The notes: generated from the letters alone by a model not told the origin. DNA of 64,000 nt from Paraconiothyrium sp. Pb-2020 (GCA_022419385.1 JAJUBI010000005.1:4712001-4776000), one strand, 5' to 3'; shown: positions 1 through 11,179, counted from the first letter of the stretch. Numbers and translations are program-made.

Positions 1-74
1 AGCCCGGACGGGGAGCTGAGGTGTAGCGTGGGTTATACCTGTGCTATTTTGGTGCGCCGTGGTGGCTGGGTGGT

Positions 75-101
75 GCACTGCTTTTTCTAGCGCGGACGAG
101 G
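75..101 (+). repeat. Dispersed ~26-bp motif, copy 1
   Basis: Begins CACTGC, continues through a T-rich core and ends TAGCGCGGACGAGG. The same block recurs about ten times in the first 13.1 kb. Confidence 0.8.
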
Positions 102-275
102 CCGTAGCGTCATGTCCACCGCGCCGCGCCCAAAATCCACCGTCAACGTGCCATGTTCCTGTAGCGATTAAAATTTTTGAACGTATCGGAGGGGTGGGCA
201 CGTCGCGTGGTGCGAGGGAAATTTTGTATACTGACGACGCGTGGGTGTATAATGATAACCTAAAATATAATTTGA

Positions 276-301
276 CACTGCTTTCTTTAGCGCGGACGAG
301 G
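276..301 (+). repeat. Dispersed ~26-bp motif, copy 2
   Basis: Nearly identical to copy 1, with CACTGCTTTC then TTTAGCGCGGACGAGG. It faces an inverted copy at 572-600, so the two could be terminal inverted repeats of an element of about 325 bp. Confidence 0.8.
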
Positions 302-571
302 AGAGGCAGCCTTTGTCAGCCTTGCCGTTAGCCCTGTGTAGGACTTGTCTGTAGAGAATAGGAGGAGTGTTTTAGCTGCGTTGGAAGGTTACACAGTTGA
401 GGTAAGGCTTATAGCAAGCGATACGCAGAATGGAACCACAGTACGCGTTGTAGCTGCTTGGTAGGACTCAGCGCAATTGGACTCTGTGTCGCCCACCTCA
501 CTTCCACCCTCCCACTATTTTCACCCCCTTGTCCACATATCAGCTGGACATGCTTGTACCGCCACAGAGGA

Positions 572-600
572 CCTACTCGTCCGCACTCAAGCTTGCAGTG
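572..600 (-). repeat. Dispersed ~26-bp motif, inverted copy
   Basis: Read on the minus strand it starts CACTGCAAGC and runs into GCGGACGAG, with a few extra or changed bases relative to the other copies. It is the only inverted copy I found. Confidence 0.6.
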
Positions 601-720
601 AAAAGTTACTTACCTTATCCACTCATCTAGCCCTGACTAGGAAGCGGTCTTATTTGGCATAATACCATCTCTATGCGGCGGTGATACTCATCCTGATGAG
701 ACTAACAGACCAGATCTAAC

Positions 721-865
721 GAGCCTTCGCGTTTGCGTTTCTCGTGCTTGGGTATGCATGGATCTGACTTTCGTTAGAATGAGCTACGTTTTCATATCGC
801 TAGAAGTCAGATACGCTTGCACACCTTCTGCTTGAGATGCCCGTTGTTATTAGATTATGCGCGTC
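721..865 (+). repeat. Diverged repeat body, copy A
   Basis: Aligns by eye with 12846-12975. Shared blocks include CTTGGGTAT, ATGAGCTACGT, a TTGCACAC stretch and CCCGTTG, in the same order and spacing. Both copies have the 26-bp motif nearby on the same strand, so the two probably belong to one repeat family. Confidence 0.65.
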
Positions 866-1175
866 TTATCGTCTTTGTGACGTGACGATGAGCCGTGATT
901 CGCCAACACCGAAAGACTTGTAAAAACTCTTCTATGGCAAGCCAGTAGTTCTCTTTCGATACTTAAGGTGCTGTTAGGGAATTCTCGTCGGAGGAGCTTT
1001 GATGTGAGTTATTTATGTTCTGTTGAATGATGATGCCTAGGACAGAGTTATAGTTAGTGATGTGGCTGCTTGATAGATAACACTGAGAGCGCAGTTAGCC
1101 CCTGCATCGCATGCCTCACTTACATCCTCTTACATTATCTTTGTTCATACGCGTAAGCCAGTAGTAGCAGCTCTA

Positions 1176-1202
1176 CACTGCATTCTCTAGCGCGGGCGGG
1201 GA
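1176..1202 (+). repeat. Dispersed ~26-bp motif, copy 3
   Basis: CACTGCATTC followed by TCTAGCGCGGGCGGGG. It ends about 15 bp before the first recognisable residues of the Dicer-like fragment. Confidence 0.8.
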
Positions 1203-1216
1203 TACTGTGGGTCAGG

Positions 1217-1915
1217 GTAGGCACAGCAACTGATCAGGAGGATACCTTTCTCAGCGCAAAGACAGCCTTGTCCTCGAATGAAAGACTCGCCAGAGCAGCC
1301 GTGGCAAACAGTTCAGATTGGTACAGCCTGATGGATGCTCTTCGACGAAAATGGTTTTGGCCATGTACCTCCGACGGGGATCAAGAGGCGGAGGAGCGGA
1401 TACGCGGAACAAAAGTCTTAGCAACTGCCGCCGAAGCTCTCATTGGGGCTGTTCACATTGACTCCGGCTTCAAGGCGGCTAGAGCGTGCACTAAAGTCTT
1501 CATACCTGACATCAAGGCACTTCTACCTCAGATGTTTCAATGAGACTTCACGCACACCAAGACTCCGGAAGATTTAGAAGCCGAGACACTGACTGGCATC
1601 GCTTCGAGACGGGCATTATTGCTCGAAGCATTGACACATCCTTATCGTGGAATTGACGCCAAGGCGGAATCTTATCAAAGACTTAAATTCCTAGGCGACG
1701 TAGTCCTGGATTTTCTTATCTCTACATATTCCTCGCGTTGCCTGCCAGAGTCATCACAAGGAAAAACGACTCGGATCAAAGCAGCCCTTGCAAACAGCAA
1801 CTTTTTGGGCTGTTTTTGCCTTCGCTTCCGTATGGACAGGAATCTAGTTCGCATCGAAACGGGGCATACTTACCACATTAAATATGTGCTGGAATGCGAG
1901 AGACTGCCGCTATAG
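1217..1915 (+). pseudogene. Dicer-like fragment (end of RNase IIIa, start of RNase IIIb)
   Basis: One reading frame encodes the C-terminal half of a Dicer RNase IIIa domain (SSNERLARAAV, then EALIGAVHIDSGF) and, after one TGA stop at 1541-1543, the beginning of RNase IIIb (EALTHPY, then YQRLKFLGDVVLDFLIS). The order matches Dicer proteins, which cleave double-stranded RNA in RNA interference. The helicase, PAZ and upstream parts are missing, as is the rest of RNase IIIb. Two catalytic positions look changed: the metal-binding aspartate before the EALIGA block is threonine (LATAAEALIGA against the usual LADVVEALIGA), and the glutamate of RLEFLGD is lysine. Truncation, the stop and lost residues all point to a dead gene piece. 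Homology fades after about 1860. The family call is confident; the residue mapping is by eye. Confidence 0.85.
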
Positions 1916-2336
1916 CAGTTCATGCATCATCATTAAGTTTGACCTAACATTTGCTTTCTGCACACAAGTGAAGGGACGGTGGCGAAGTAAGTCAAGCTTA
2001 GAGGACGGTGGTAGAGGAGCGATAAATCGAGTCTCCTGGGACAGAGAATGTTCCAGCCGGTTGGTAAAGAATGTAAGCGGCAGGTGGAATTCAACACGTG
2101 CTTTGCATTCCACTTTACAACCAACAGTCAATTGAATGCTTTACTAGATATGAAGCAGCATGCTTCTGAATCACATCAGCATTCTGCATGCCACGAGCGA
2201 CGTCCCACTCACTTTGTATCTTCACCAAGGCGTACCAAGCCCCATCAGCCAGCCACAACTTGCCAACGGCGAAATATCTCGCTGTCATCGATACTAACAA
2301 CCAACATCGCGTTCATAGTATTACCGATTATAGAGA

Positions 2337-3797
2337 ATGCGTCTATGCCCGGTTTCATGCTTCAGCCACGCCGAAGATCCGAGTCCTTCATCTCCCGCAT
2401 CCTGGATAACCATTCCGGATGAACCGCACAAATCGCTAGACTTTTGGTATATCGCACCCCATGATCGAGACACATTCACTAAACGTGTTATGCCATACAT
2501 GGCTGCACGCCTTCCAAGGAGATACCTAGTGCAGACACTTCTGGAGAAACAAAAATGGGCCTGTGAGATCTTGGGCCCTGCGCCTACGCAACCAGAGGAC
2601 GTTAATCTCGCCAACTTGCAGCGTATCGTGGACTCGTTCTGGCAGGATCCAAGGCGAACAACCGCAAAGCTAGTAAGATTGACGCGGATGTCGTTCTTCA
2701 CGCTTCTCCGCTACATGTATCGGATGCGCTTTCTCGAGAGAAGCAGAAGATACCGAACCGATCTTGACGTACCTGATATTCAATCCTGCGAGACCTGGCA
2801 GTACATCTCCGAGCTTACCGAGACCGATGTATATCGCCTAACATGCGTTCCTAACAAGTATGGTGCATTTTTCTACCGTAGCAGCTATAAAAGTGTCAAG
2901 CGATGCCCAGCCTGGAAGAGATTTTGCGCTAGGATCCAGGCTTTTTGCGACGCGGTAGGGCTTTTTGCGTCTCTGGAAGATCCAGAGCAAAATTTGAAAG
3001 AACTCCAGGATAATCTCAACCTAGTCATGTCGCAACGATTGTGGTTGCAAACTACCGCTCGGCTCGATGAGACTGCTATCTTAGCCCGTAACACGGCAAG
3101 ATATGTGAAGGATATTGATAGACGAGTAACTTCAGCGGGTTCGATCAACCTCAAGCTGACAGGAGGAATTGAACAGCAACTAAGAGACCTGCAGCTGCAA
3201 TGCAACAAGCTTCGATCGACTCACACGAAGTCAAGTCAATCACCGCAATGTACCTCAAAGCTCTCGGCTGAGCTTCAGGTACAACGCAAAGTATGGGAGA
3301 AAGAGCTGCAATGCCTTCGCAGTAGGATTGAAGGTAGCGAGGCAAGATCCCAACGCGACATTGCGACACTTGCAGTACAGGTTAAGAAAAGCCGCAGCAC
3401 ATTGACTCACTCAAGTGTCCCGACAAGTGCATGCCCAAGTGTTGAAGAGGTCGTAGCTTGCCGCTGGCTGCTAGAGCATCTGCCGACTGGAAATCCCATA
3501 CAACAAGGATTTGGCAATCGGTGGAGGCTATTTTGGCAAAGTCAATGGAAACACTATAAGAAAGGCTCGAGTCGTGACGACCACCCGCTCCGAGGTTTGG
3601 TCGATGACGAGAAGTACAACAAGGTTGGAAAAGAGCTCTATGGTACACTGAGCAACTTTTTACACGGATACGGTCGTTTACGAGTCAACCCACTGGATCC
3701 AGATGTAAAGAAGATAGTGGACACCATCAGCCCTCTGCACTACAATAGCGATGGTCAGATCGATCTTGTGTTGGAAAGGAAAAGATGGCTAATTTGA
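2337..3797 (+). CDS. Hypothetical protein with central coiled coil (486 aa)
   Basis: A single open frame of 486 codons from ATG at 2337, the first Met before a continuous well-composed protein. I recognise no family. The N-terminal 200 residues are rich in Arg, Tyr and Leu. Residues about 215-350 have heptad-like Leu/Gln/Glu/Lys spacing and are probably a coiled coil (EQQLRDLQLQCNKL, then QRKVWEKELQCLRSRI). The C-terminal third looks globular and contains RWLLEHLPTGNP and KELYGTLSNFLHGYGR. No signal peptide or membrane segment is visible. It follows the Dicer relic in the same direction about 420 bp downstream, but nothing links the two. An unrecognised upstream exon cannot be excluded. Confidence 0.65.
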   Translation: MRLCPVSCFSHAEDPSPSSPASWITIPDEPHKSLDFWYIAPHDRDTFTKRVMPYMAARLPRRYLVQTLLEKQKWACEILGPAPTQPEDVNLANLQRIVDSFWQDPRRTTAKLVRLTRMSFFTLLRYMYRMRFLERSRRYRTDLDVPDIQSCETWQYISELTETDVYRLTCVPNKYGAFFYRSSYKSVKRCPAWKRFCARIQAFCDAVGLFASLEDPEQNLKELQDNLNLVMSQRLWLQTTARLDETAILARNTARYVKDIDRRVTSAGSINLKLTGGIEQQLRDLQLQCNKLRSTHTKSSQSPQCTSKLSAELQVQRKVWEKELQCLRSRIEGSEARSQRDIATLAVQVKKSRSTLTHSSVPTSACPSVEEVVACRWLLEHLPTGNPIQQGFGNRWRLFWQSQWKHYKKGSSRDDHPLRGLVDDEKYNKVGKELYGTLSNFLHGYGRLRVNPLDPDVKKIVDTISPLHYNSDGQIDLVLERKRWLI

Positions 3798-5461
3798 GCT
3801 CAGATGTTGACAACAGAATCGTTCTGAGACAGCGCAATGTGTCGAGACCGTGTTAGAATCGCATTTGATGACTGAATAAGGGGAAGTCAACTTGTGCGTC
3901 GGACTTCAAGATACAATGAGCTTTGTGAATGGAACCATGCTGTAATCGAACAATGAATCTGTACCATACATTCGTTTGCATAAGTGCAACGGCCTATCGA
4001 AGTGGCTGGAGATCAAGTAATATCCACATGCTCTGTCATTTAGCTATGCTGGCTCAGCCATCACGCGACGAGACGGAAATATAATCAGTCGTCACGATAA
4101 TGCTCCGTCTGTGTGATATTAGATGCTAAAGTCGGACAGGTGTGCTGATTAGTCGACGTGACAATACAAGGCGGGGAATCAGGTGGAGGCAGCGCAAAGA
4201 CAAAATGGGCCAGCAGAAATCTTACTGTCACCCATGCCATCGACACGCCACAACTTGCACAATAATCCGAAGAACGTTTGCTTAGATACGGCTAGGACAA
4301 GCAGCTTTGCAGAGACATGAGGAAGGATATATGTATGTTGCACATCCTGACATTGTGGGCATCTGAAAACCAGATCACTTCAGTGAATGGAGGCCTGTCT
4401 TGAGTCTCAAGGAGGGCTTAGAGTACGAAGACTCAAAGTCGGGGCCTAGTGCCATAGCGCTCGCATTAAACTTGTGTTTGATCTGATTCGGCATACGGGT
4501 GCATCATTGCTTTGAACTAGTTACTTAGAGTCATGTGCTAATAACCTTGGCGCTTTACCCTCAGCGACGTGCATAACAGCGTCAATAGGCGTGTCGACTG
4601 GCACCCAAACAGACTTTCTATCTCCCGTACACTCGTCACAGACGCTCTTGCCAAGGCAGACAGCCTGCTCTGAGATACAGTTCTGCTGGCAGCGCGCCCA
4701 AAACGTGCACCTCAGGGTACTGTTACGCTCGGCCGCAACATTTCTCCTCCACCTCATACTTTTAAGAGCTCTCCACACTGTCGTGCAAGAAAAAGGCCTG
4801 CATTTCGTCCAGATAACATGTCGGCTTGCCCGGCGGTGCTCCAATAGCTCATCGCAATGTAATTGGGGCGGCCTACCAATCCTCACCCCAGGTGCTCCGT
4901 ACGGCTGCCCGAAGTATCCGAGCGATAGACGAATGCGCCGTTTTGTTGAGCAGGCGACGCCCGTTGATTGCTGTATGTGGGTATCGTCATGGGTCACGGA
5001 ATTTCTCCAGCACGATTTGCAGCAACTCGGTAGTTCTCCCATCGCGCTTAGAAGCAAGAGACATTGTGATATCGCTAACGACGTCGACGTCGACTGCGCG
5101 GGGTTGTTTCCCTCGTGATCATCCGATTGGTTGAGCAAATGTATGCCGGGACATGAATCGCACGAATCGATTGGCTAACCAAAGTGAGTCGAGTAGGCGA
5201 AGCCATTCCCCGACCTCATAGAGCTAATCTCCTATCTCAAGTGAGGCGAGAAGAGAATATTGATAAGAAAGAAGTGAACGAAGAAGCTGTGTGCGTAGAC
5301 TCTGCATTGGCGTCATCTAGCTCAAGAATCTCCTCCGGCACGATGCTAGGATGTTCCCTTCTAATAGCGAACGATGCCAGAATATGAACATGTAGAGGAA
5401 GTATCAAGTGCATTGTACTAGACTATGGAGGTGTGCTGCTACATAAGGTATGCGCTAAGAC
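3798..5461. other. Gap without a supported gene
   Basis: Contains long overlapping open frames on both strands at about 4521-5138, neither with recognisable domains or clear splice structure. Nothing else stands out. Confidence 0.5.
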
Positions 5462-6753
5462 CTACGTTAATGCTTGACACACGAGGTTCCGCGTCGTGAT
5501 GTCTGCAACTAAATCCGTGCACCAAAGCTCTCGCCTGCCTTCGGACAAAGATTTTGTATCGGGCAGCGCAATAGCTTGCGAGTAGCAGCGCTGAACAGGA
5601 CGTAGGTGCACCATCAAGCTTGTTTTCTCCCACAGAGTGAAGACTCTCTGCTCTTCTATCCAATCTTGTGTCTTGTTACTGAGTACGAGATCGTATTTGA
5701 AGAGAACTTTTGCAAGAATGAGGCGCATTTCGGCGTAGGCGAGACTGCTCAGATGACTGTTAGCAAACCGTCTGTCGATTATAATGTCGGCAAGTGGGGA
5801 TGGTAAAACGTACTTCTTCCCTAAACAGTTTCTCGGGCCGAAAGAAAACGGATTCATTGCGTCCCGGTTGCCATTCATGTATTTTTCATCGCCTAGCCAC
5901 CTTTCTGGGACATAAACGTCTGGTCCTTGAAGTTCCGCGTCGAGTGGTTTGTTGCGTGTTGCGAGACGTATACAGAAGTTCCTTCCGGGATATAGTGCCC
6001 AGATATTTGATTGCCGCCCCGGGGAACGACTCTCGGGAAACCGGTGGGGACTGGTGGGTAGTAACGCAAGCCTTCTTGTAAGTAGGCGCTCAGGGAATTT
6101 AGTTTGTTAACTTCTTCCATGGTGATTTCTGACAGCGAGGAGAATCTGCTGCGAATTTCGTGTACGAGTTTCGTATACTTATCGGGATGTTTGAGAAGAA
6201 GGTATGTAGTACCGCTTAGAGTCGTCGCTGTGGTCTCTGAACCAGCAATCAAGAAGATAATAGCGTTCGAGTCCATTTCATCTCCGCTTAAGGCCTTCGT
6301 TTCCGCATCCTGGTTCTTAAGAATGAAAGAGAAAAAATCTGGTCGGTCGGTTTCCTTCTCTAGACGCTTCGTCACCTTTTTAGAGGCCATGTCAAAGAAC
6401 TGTTTGCGAGCGCGCTGCGGCGCGGTGGTGTCTTCGAACAAGTTTTTCAGTTTATCGATGCATTCGAATAGGACGTATTTCTTGCGGATGGCGGTAAGAC
6501 TTGTGGATCTGATCGATTTGAAGATGAGATTGACCCATAAGTGGTAAGCGTTGTAAGAGCTCTGAAGACGACTTACAAAGAACAAGAGCAGCCCAATGGA
6601 AAGCGTAACGCCCTCTAGACTGTAGAGTGAGGAATCAGCTAGGAGGCCACGGACTGCAAGCATCATCCTGCCTGCCAGGATGTATACCAAGTTTCTAGCA
6701 ATGAGGACAGCAGGAAGATGAAGACGCGACCCGTTCACCGACTCCAGAGTCAC
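5462..6753 (-). pseudogene. Cytochrome P450, CYP65-like, 5'-truncated and frameshifted
   Basis: The C-terminal two thirds of a fungal P450 of the isotrichodermin C-15 hydroxylase (CYP65-like) type, a heme monooxygenase class common in secondary metabolism. Visible motifs are the I-helix AGSETT, the ExxR motif (EGLR), the PRVVPRGG segment and the heme loop FSFGPRNCLG. A 69-nt intron at 5745-5813 joins LGK-N to LAYAEMRL. At about 5921-5923 one base is missing: frame 1 ends after NFKD, and the family sequence continues in another frame as DPDVYVPERWLGDEKYM. Upstream of YHLWVNLIF (about 6560) the frame no longer resembles a P450, and the membrane anchor and C-helix are absent. Gene neighbours are an epoxide hydrolase and an MFS exporter. 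Truncation plus frameshift make function unlikely. Confidence 0.88.
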
Positions 6754-7365
6754 TTATATATGTGCGCATCTCGCCCATCTGAGCTGGCATTCTCTGAACA
6801 ACCGCTCTTCATTCCAATGCGGGGTAGCCCAAACGTAAGTGAAGAGGGTACGTAGGACAAAACGGATGGTCGCTAGCCTCGACATATATCAACATAGCGG
6901 GTCTCACAAGATTGATACTATCGATCTACCTACCTACAATCTAGTAAACGCTGCGAAAGAGGCTCTGAACGCCACTCACCGCTGTTTCGGTCGTCCTTAT
7001 CTTCACTTTACTAGGATTTCGTCCCTCGTACGAGGTACTGCATGAATACGGAGATATTGCATTGGGCTTCTCCAGCTCGGCCGAGGCTCCACTTCTCGTT
7101 ATATCACGACGACTGGCGAATTACATAGACCGGTCTTGCACTCCGCCTGAGCCATTTAGGGCCGAATACTTTCACCTAAACCCCACCTTTGATCAACAAT
7201 GTGCGGGAGCGGGTCTTCCGCACTCTGCTATGGTTTTGGACCGCTTAATGCGTAACGAGAATTAAGACGGCTATAAGTACGAGATGTGAACAACCGTTAT
7301 AGAGAGTCTTTCGATTGTATATTCTCAGTTCTCTGCATTTCGAATTCTGTACTTCTCGCTTCGCC
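6754..7365. other. Spacer between P450 relic and epoxide hydrolase
   Basis: The two flanking genes diverge from this stretch, so it probably was a shared promoter region. No ORF or repeat was recognised. Confidence 0.4.
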
Positions 7366-8630
7366 ATGTCATATACACCTCCCAGCTCTACAAAACGATT
7401 CACTCTGAACATCTCCGACGGAGATGTCTCTGAATGGCGCCAGCTACTCCAATTAAGCAAACTTGGTCCTGATACCTACGAAGGGCGACAAGAAGACCGT
7501 CGCTACGGCGTAACACATGATTGGCTCACCAATGCTAAAGATTACTGGCTGAACAAGTTCGACTGGCGTGCTCAAGAGTGGCACATCAATTCATATCCAT
7601 CTATAAGATGGAAATCGAAGACATTGATCTTCATTTTATCGCCCTCTTTTCGGAAATGAAAAATGCCGTTCCAATTATCTTCATGCATGGCTGGCCTGGG
7701 AGCTTTGTCGAGTTCCTTCCTTTGCTTACTTTAATACAGCAAAAGTACCTCACAAGCGACTTGCCATACCACATCAATGTTCCGTCATTACTGGGATACA
7801 CTCTCAGCTCAGGAGGGCCAGTTGATGAGGACTGGACTCCGGAGGATTCGTCGCGCATTATGAATCAGCTCATGCTGAATCTGGGCTTCGAGAAATACCT
7901 TGCTCAGGGAGGTGATGTGGGTAGTTTTACCACCCGCATTATGTCGCAAAGCTACGATGCGTGCATTGGCATCCACTATAAGTTTCTGGTGAATGATCGC
8001 ATGACCGATGAGATTATTTATTAATGCTACCCTCGTAGTGAATATGATGAGCACCACAGACCAGCCGGACGAGAACGCTCTCAGCACTATCGAAAAGAAA
8101 GCACTCAACCGAGCCCTTAGTTGGCGCGCAACTGGGTCAGCGTATGCCCAGGAGCACGCTACGCGGCCAAGCACGATTGGCCACGTTCTCTCTTCAAATC
8201 CGCTCGCACTCCTAGCATGGTCAGTTTCCTACATAAGCCTATATTGTGTGAGCGATTTCAGCGAGGTACTGACACTTTTTTAAGGATTGGCGAGAAGTTT
8301 CTCGAATGGTCGGACACCGACCCCTCTCTCGACATTATCCTCACCAACGTCTCGCTCTACTGGTTCACGCAGAGCCTTCCGCGCTCACTTTATCCGTACC
8401 GCCAGGATTTTGGGACTTCGCGCCCGGTATTTAAATACTTGGATAAGCCGACTGGATTCTCGTTCTTCCCCTATGAGCTGTCTCCCGGTATAAAACAGGT
8501 TCTCGAGAAGAACTGTAATCTGGTGTGCTATAGGCAGCATGAGCAAGGAGGCCATTTTGCGGCGGTAGAGAAGCCGGAGGAATTATGGGGGGATGTGGAG
8601 GAGTTCACTAAATTAGCTTGGAAGGTATAG
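7366..8630 (+). pseudogene. Epoxide hydrolase (EHN + alpha/beta hydrolase), probably broken
   Basis: Soluble/microsomal-type epoxide hydrolase, which adds water to epoxides. It has an N-terminal EHN domain (ISDGDVSEWRQLL, then FDWRAQEWHINSYP), the oxyanion motif HGWPGSF, the nucleophile elbow GGDVGS, the lid tyrosine region (GSAYAQEHATRPSTIG) and the catalytic histidine block EQGGHFAAVEKP. The frame is broken twice. At 7603-7604 one base is missing between YPS and KMEIEDIDLHF. At about 7989-8037 a 49-nt segment with an in-frame TAA separates GIHYKFL from VNMMSTTDQPDENALS. That segment resembles a GT-AG intron of 50 nt, but splicing it would still shift the frame by one base. A normal intron at 8220-8284 joins LLAW to IGEKFLEWSD. 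All catalytic residues remain, so decay may be recent, or there may be a sequencing error. Confidence 0.85.
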
Positions 8631-9417
8631 CAAGTTTTTATTTAAGTAAATTCAATTAATCATAGAATTCCTAGTACTAGGCCGGTATATAGAGTATTTT
8701 CTGTTAAGATCTAGGATATACGCAGTAGTGTGTGCCTATAAATTCTCAAGACTTTGTCACGGATCGGAGGTGCGCACCCCATAGCAGTATTTCACTCGTT
8801 CAGGTAGGTAATATACTATTGTCTCATATCTGTACAGATCATTCGCCCAGACCTTCACAATTAGCGCGATAATTATAGGTATATGCATTGGGTCTGAAAG
8901 GGTATAGTTTTGTGAGATTGACCTTCAAAGTGTTTGCGTTGTGGGGCGCTCTACCGGAGATCCGGGCATTATCATCGACCGTCCGTCCAGGAGCGATAAT
9001 GACAATACGGCACTTGCACTCAGCCCATGCGAAAGGGCATATTCAAGGACATTTAATCTGCGATCGACTGTCACATCTTACAGTATATACCTAGAGCATC
9101 TCGCCGTTCTTCGAAAGCTGCAAGGGGATGTGCTATTAGCCCTATGTCAGTGTAGCTCTGCGAGAGCGGATGGTCGGATTTTAGATGTCGCAGCCAACTC
9201 ATGACGGCTGAACCGAGTTTTCAATTGGGCATTAGCGCGGACGAAAATGGAGGAGGCGAGATCAAATAAAATACGTCTTATGCCTGTTTTATTGGGCAAT
9301 CTCCAGATCGAGAGTCTTCTCAACCACCTTACAGCCGCAAGAAGGGCCGTTAAAGATTCCCACTGAACAACACCGAAAATACACTCTTTCCGCATACAGC
9401 ACTTCGATCGGCGTCTA
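8631..9417. other. Intergenic gap with a weak repeat copy
   Basis: AT-rich DNA without a recognisable gene. The only feature is a degraded motif copy at 9229-9246. Confidence 0.5.
9229..9246 (+). repeat. Degraded copy of dispersed motif
   Basis: Only the 3' half, TTAGCGCGGACGA, is clear. It lies about 170 bp upstream of the MFS start codon. Confidence 0.5.
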
Positions 9418-11082
9418 ATGGAGAAAGACCATGAGTCGGGCCGCTCTGGCCGTATTTCACATTTTCAACGGGTCCTCCACCAAGGAGCTCTCAACGACGA
9501 CATTATCAAGCACACTTACAGAGGATCAGGGACCGAGAATGACCCTTTTCTGGTCACATGGATCGATGATGACCCAGTCAACCCAATCAACTATTCGACT
9601 GCTATGAAATGGAGCATCACCATGCTTGTCGCGGTCGCAACGCTGGCTGTGGCCTTTGTCTCCTCTGCATACTCTGGCGGTGTCGCTGAGATCTTGAAAA
9701 GGTTTCAGGTATCACAGATCGTCGGTACACTGGGTATCTCGTTGTTCGTCCTAGGGTTCGCTATCGGACCGCTAGAATGGGCTCCGTTGAGTGGTGAGTA
9801 TCTCATTTTGTTTGCAAGTTGCAATCGCAGGTTGCTAAAACTATCCAGAACTGTACGGTCGTCAGTACCTCTTCTTCGGTACCTACATATTCCTCACTGC
9901 CTTCAACGCTGGTGCGGCTGGCTCTCAGAACATCCAGACTCTGATCATCTTAAGATTTCTGGCTGGTTCATTTGGCTCTTCACCGTTGACCAATGCTGGC
10001 GGTGTCATTGCTGACATGTTCCCTGCATCCCATAGAGGCTTAGCTACAAGTGTCTTCGCGGCTGCTCCAATGCTAGGGACTGTCATTGGTCCAATTGGTA
10101 AGTACTTCCGCTATCCAACACCAAATCCGGGAAACAGAGCTGACACGCAACAGTTGGTGGTTTCATCGGTCAGTCCATCGGCTGGCGCTGGATCGAAGGC
10201 GTCATGGCTATATTCACTGGTGTTCTCTGGCTCCTCTACACCCTCTCCATCCCCGAAACCTACGCCCCAGTGCTGCTTAGCAAGCGTGCCGCAGCCCTTT
10301 CAAAGCGGACCGGAAAAATCTATAGAAGTAAATCCGACGTCGAACAAGGCACCAGGTCTCTCGGCTCAGCATTTCAGACCGCTCTCATTCGCCCATGGCT
10401 CCTACTATTCCGTGAACCTATCGTTCTCCTCCTATCCACGTACATGGCCGTCATCTATGGAACACTATATATGCTCTTTGGAGCTTTCCCTATTGTCTAC
10501 CAGCAAGGCCGTGGCTGGTCACCAGGCATTGGTGGTCTTGCATTCTTAGGTGTGGCTATTGGCATGATCTTAGCTACTATCTATTCGATAGTAGATAATA
10601 AGCGTTACAATGCGGTCGCCCAAGCTTCGCCTGGTGGCATCGCCGCGCCTGAAGCTCGACTTCCACCTGCTCTTCTGGGCTCTGTCGTTATGCCTGTCGG
10701 TCTCTTCTGGTTCGCCTGGACCAATGGACCGAGCATTCACTGGATTGTTAGCATTATAGCTAGCGTCCCTTTTGGCTTTAGTATGGTTCTTGTTTTCCTT
10801 TCTATTATGAACTACCTTATTGATGCGTATCTCATCTACGCAGCGTCTGCTCTTGCTGCTAACTCAGTGCTGCGGTCGCTATTTGGCGCTGCATTCCCGC
10901 TATTCACTACTGACATGTACAAGAATCTGGGTATGCACTGGGCTTCCTCGATTCCGGCATTTTTGGCGCTAGCGTGTGTGCCTTTTCCTTTATTGTTCTA
11001 CAAGTATGGTGCTGCCATTCGTCAGCGCTGTAAATATGCTGCGGAGGCTGCGGAGTTCTTGGAGAAGATGCAGCAGACATAA
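9418..11082 (+). CDS. MFS multidrug/polyamine exporter, DHA1 type (517 aa)
   Basis: Proton-coupled exporter of the TPO1/FLR1-like DHA1 group, in the plasma or vacuolar membrane. Three exons: introns at 9794-9848 and 10098-10153, both with good GT-AG ends and restoring the frame. The N-terminal cytosolic part has the family signature around TWIDDDPVNPINY before helix 1. The segment after intron 1 carries ELYGRQYLFFGTYI (loop 2-3), then RFLAGSFGSSPLTNAGG and ADMFPASHRGLA. After intron 2 come GGFIGQSIGWRWIEG and SIPETYAPVLL, then the central loop and six further hydrophobic segments. It appears intact, unlike the P450 and epoxide hydrolase upstream, and could have served them as exporter; that link is inference from proximity. 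Confidence 0.93.
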
Positions 11083-11179
11083 GAAGGTCAGAAACCGGGC
11101 ACAGATCTGACAGATTAGCTGCAGTTTTTGCACCTTCAACAGGGTCTTGAGTCCTTCGTGCGTTCGTTACTTCCACATG

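Larger units (their letters stand above)
1..1216. other. Repeat-rich stretch without a gene
   Basis: No ORF here resembles a protein. The stretch holds several copies of the short motif listed separately (75-101, 276-301, inverted at 572-600, 1176-1202; the first 13 bases look like the end of another copy) and one copy of a longer repeat body (721-865). The Dicer-like fragment begins just after the 1176-1202 copy. I read it as remains of small non-autonomous elements. Confidence 0.6.

Noticed and set aside
4521..5138. Overlapping long ORFs on both strands (205 and 175 codons)
   Set aside because: Neither frame shows a known domain or good splice context, and the two overlap almost completely.
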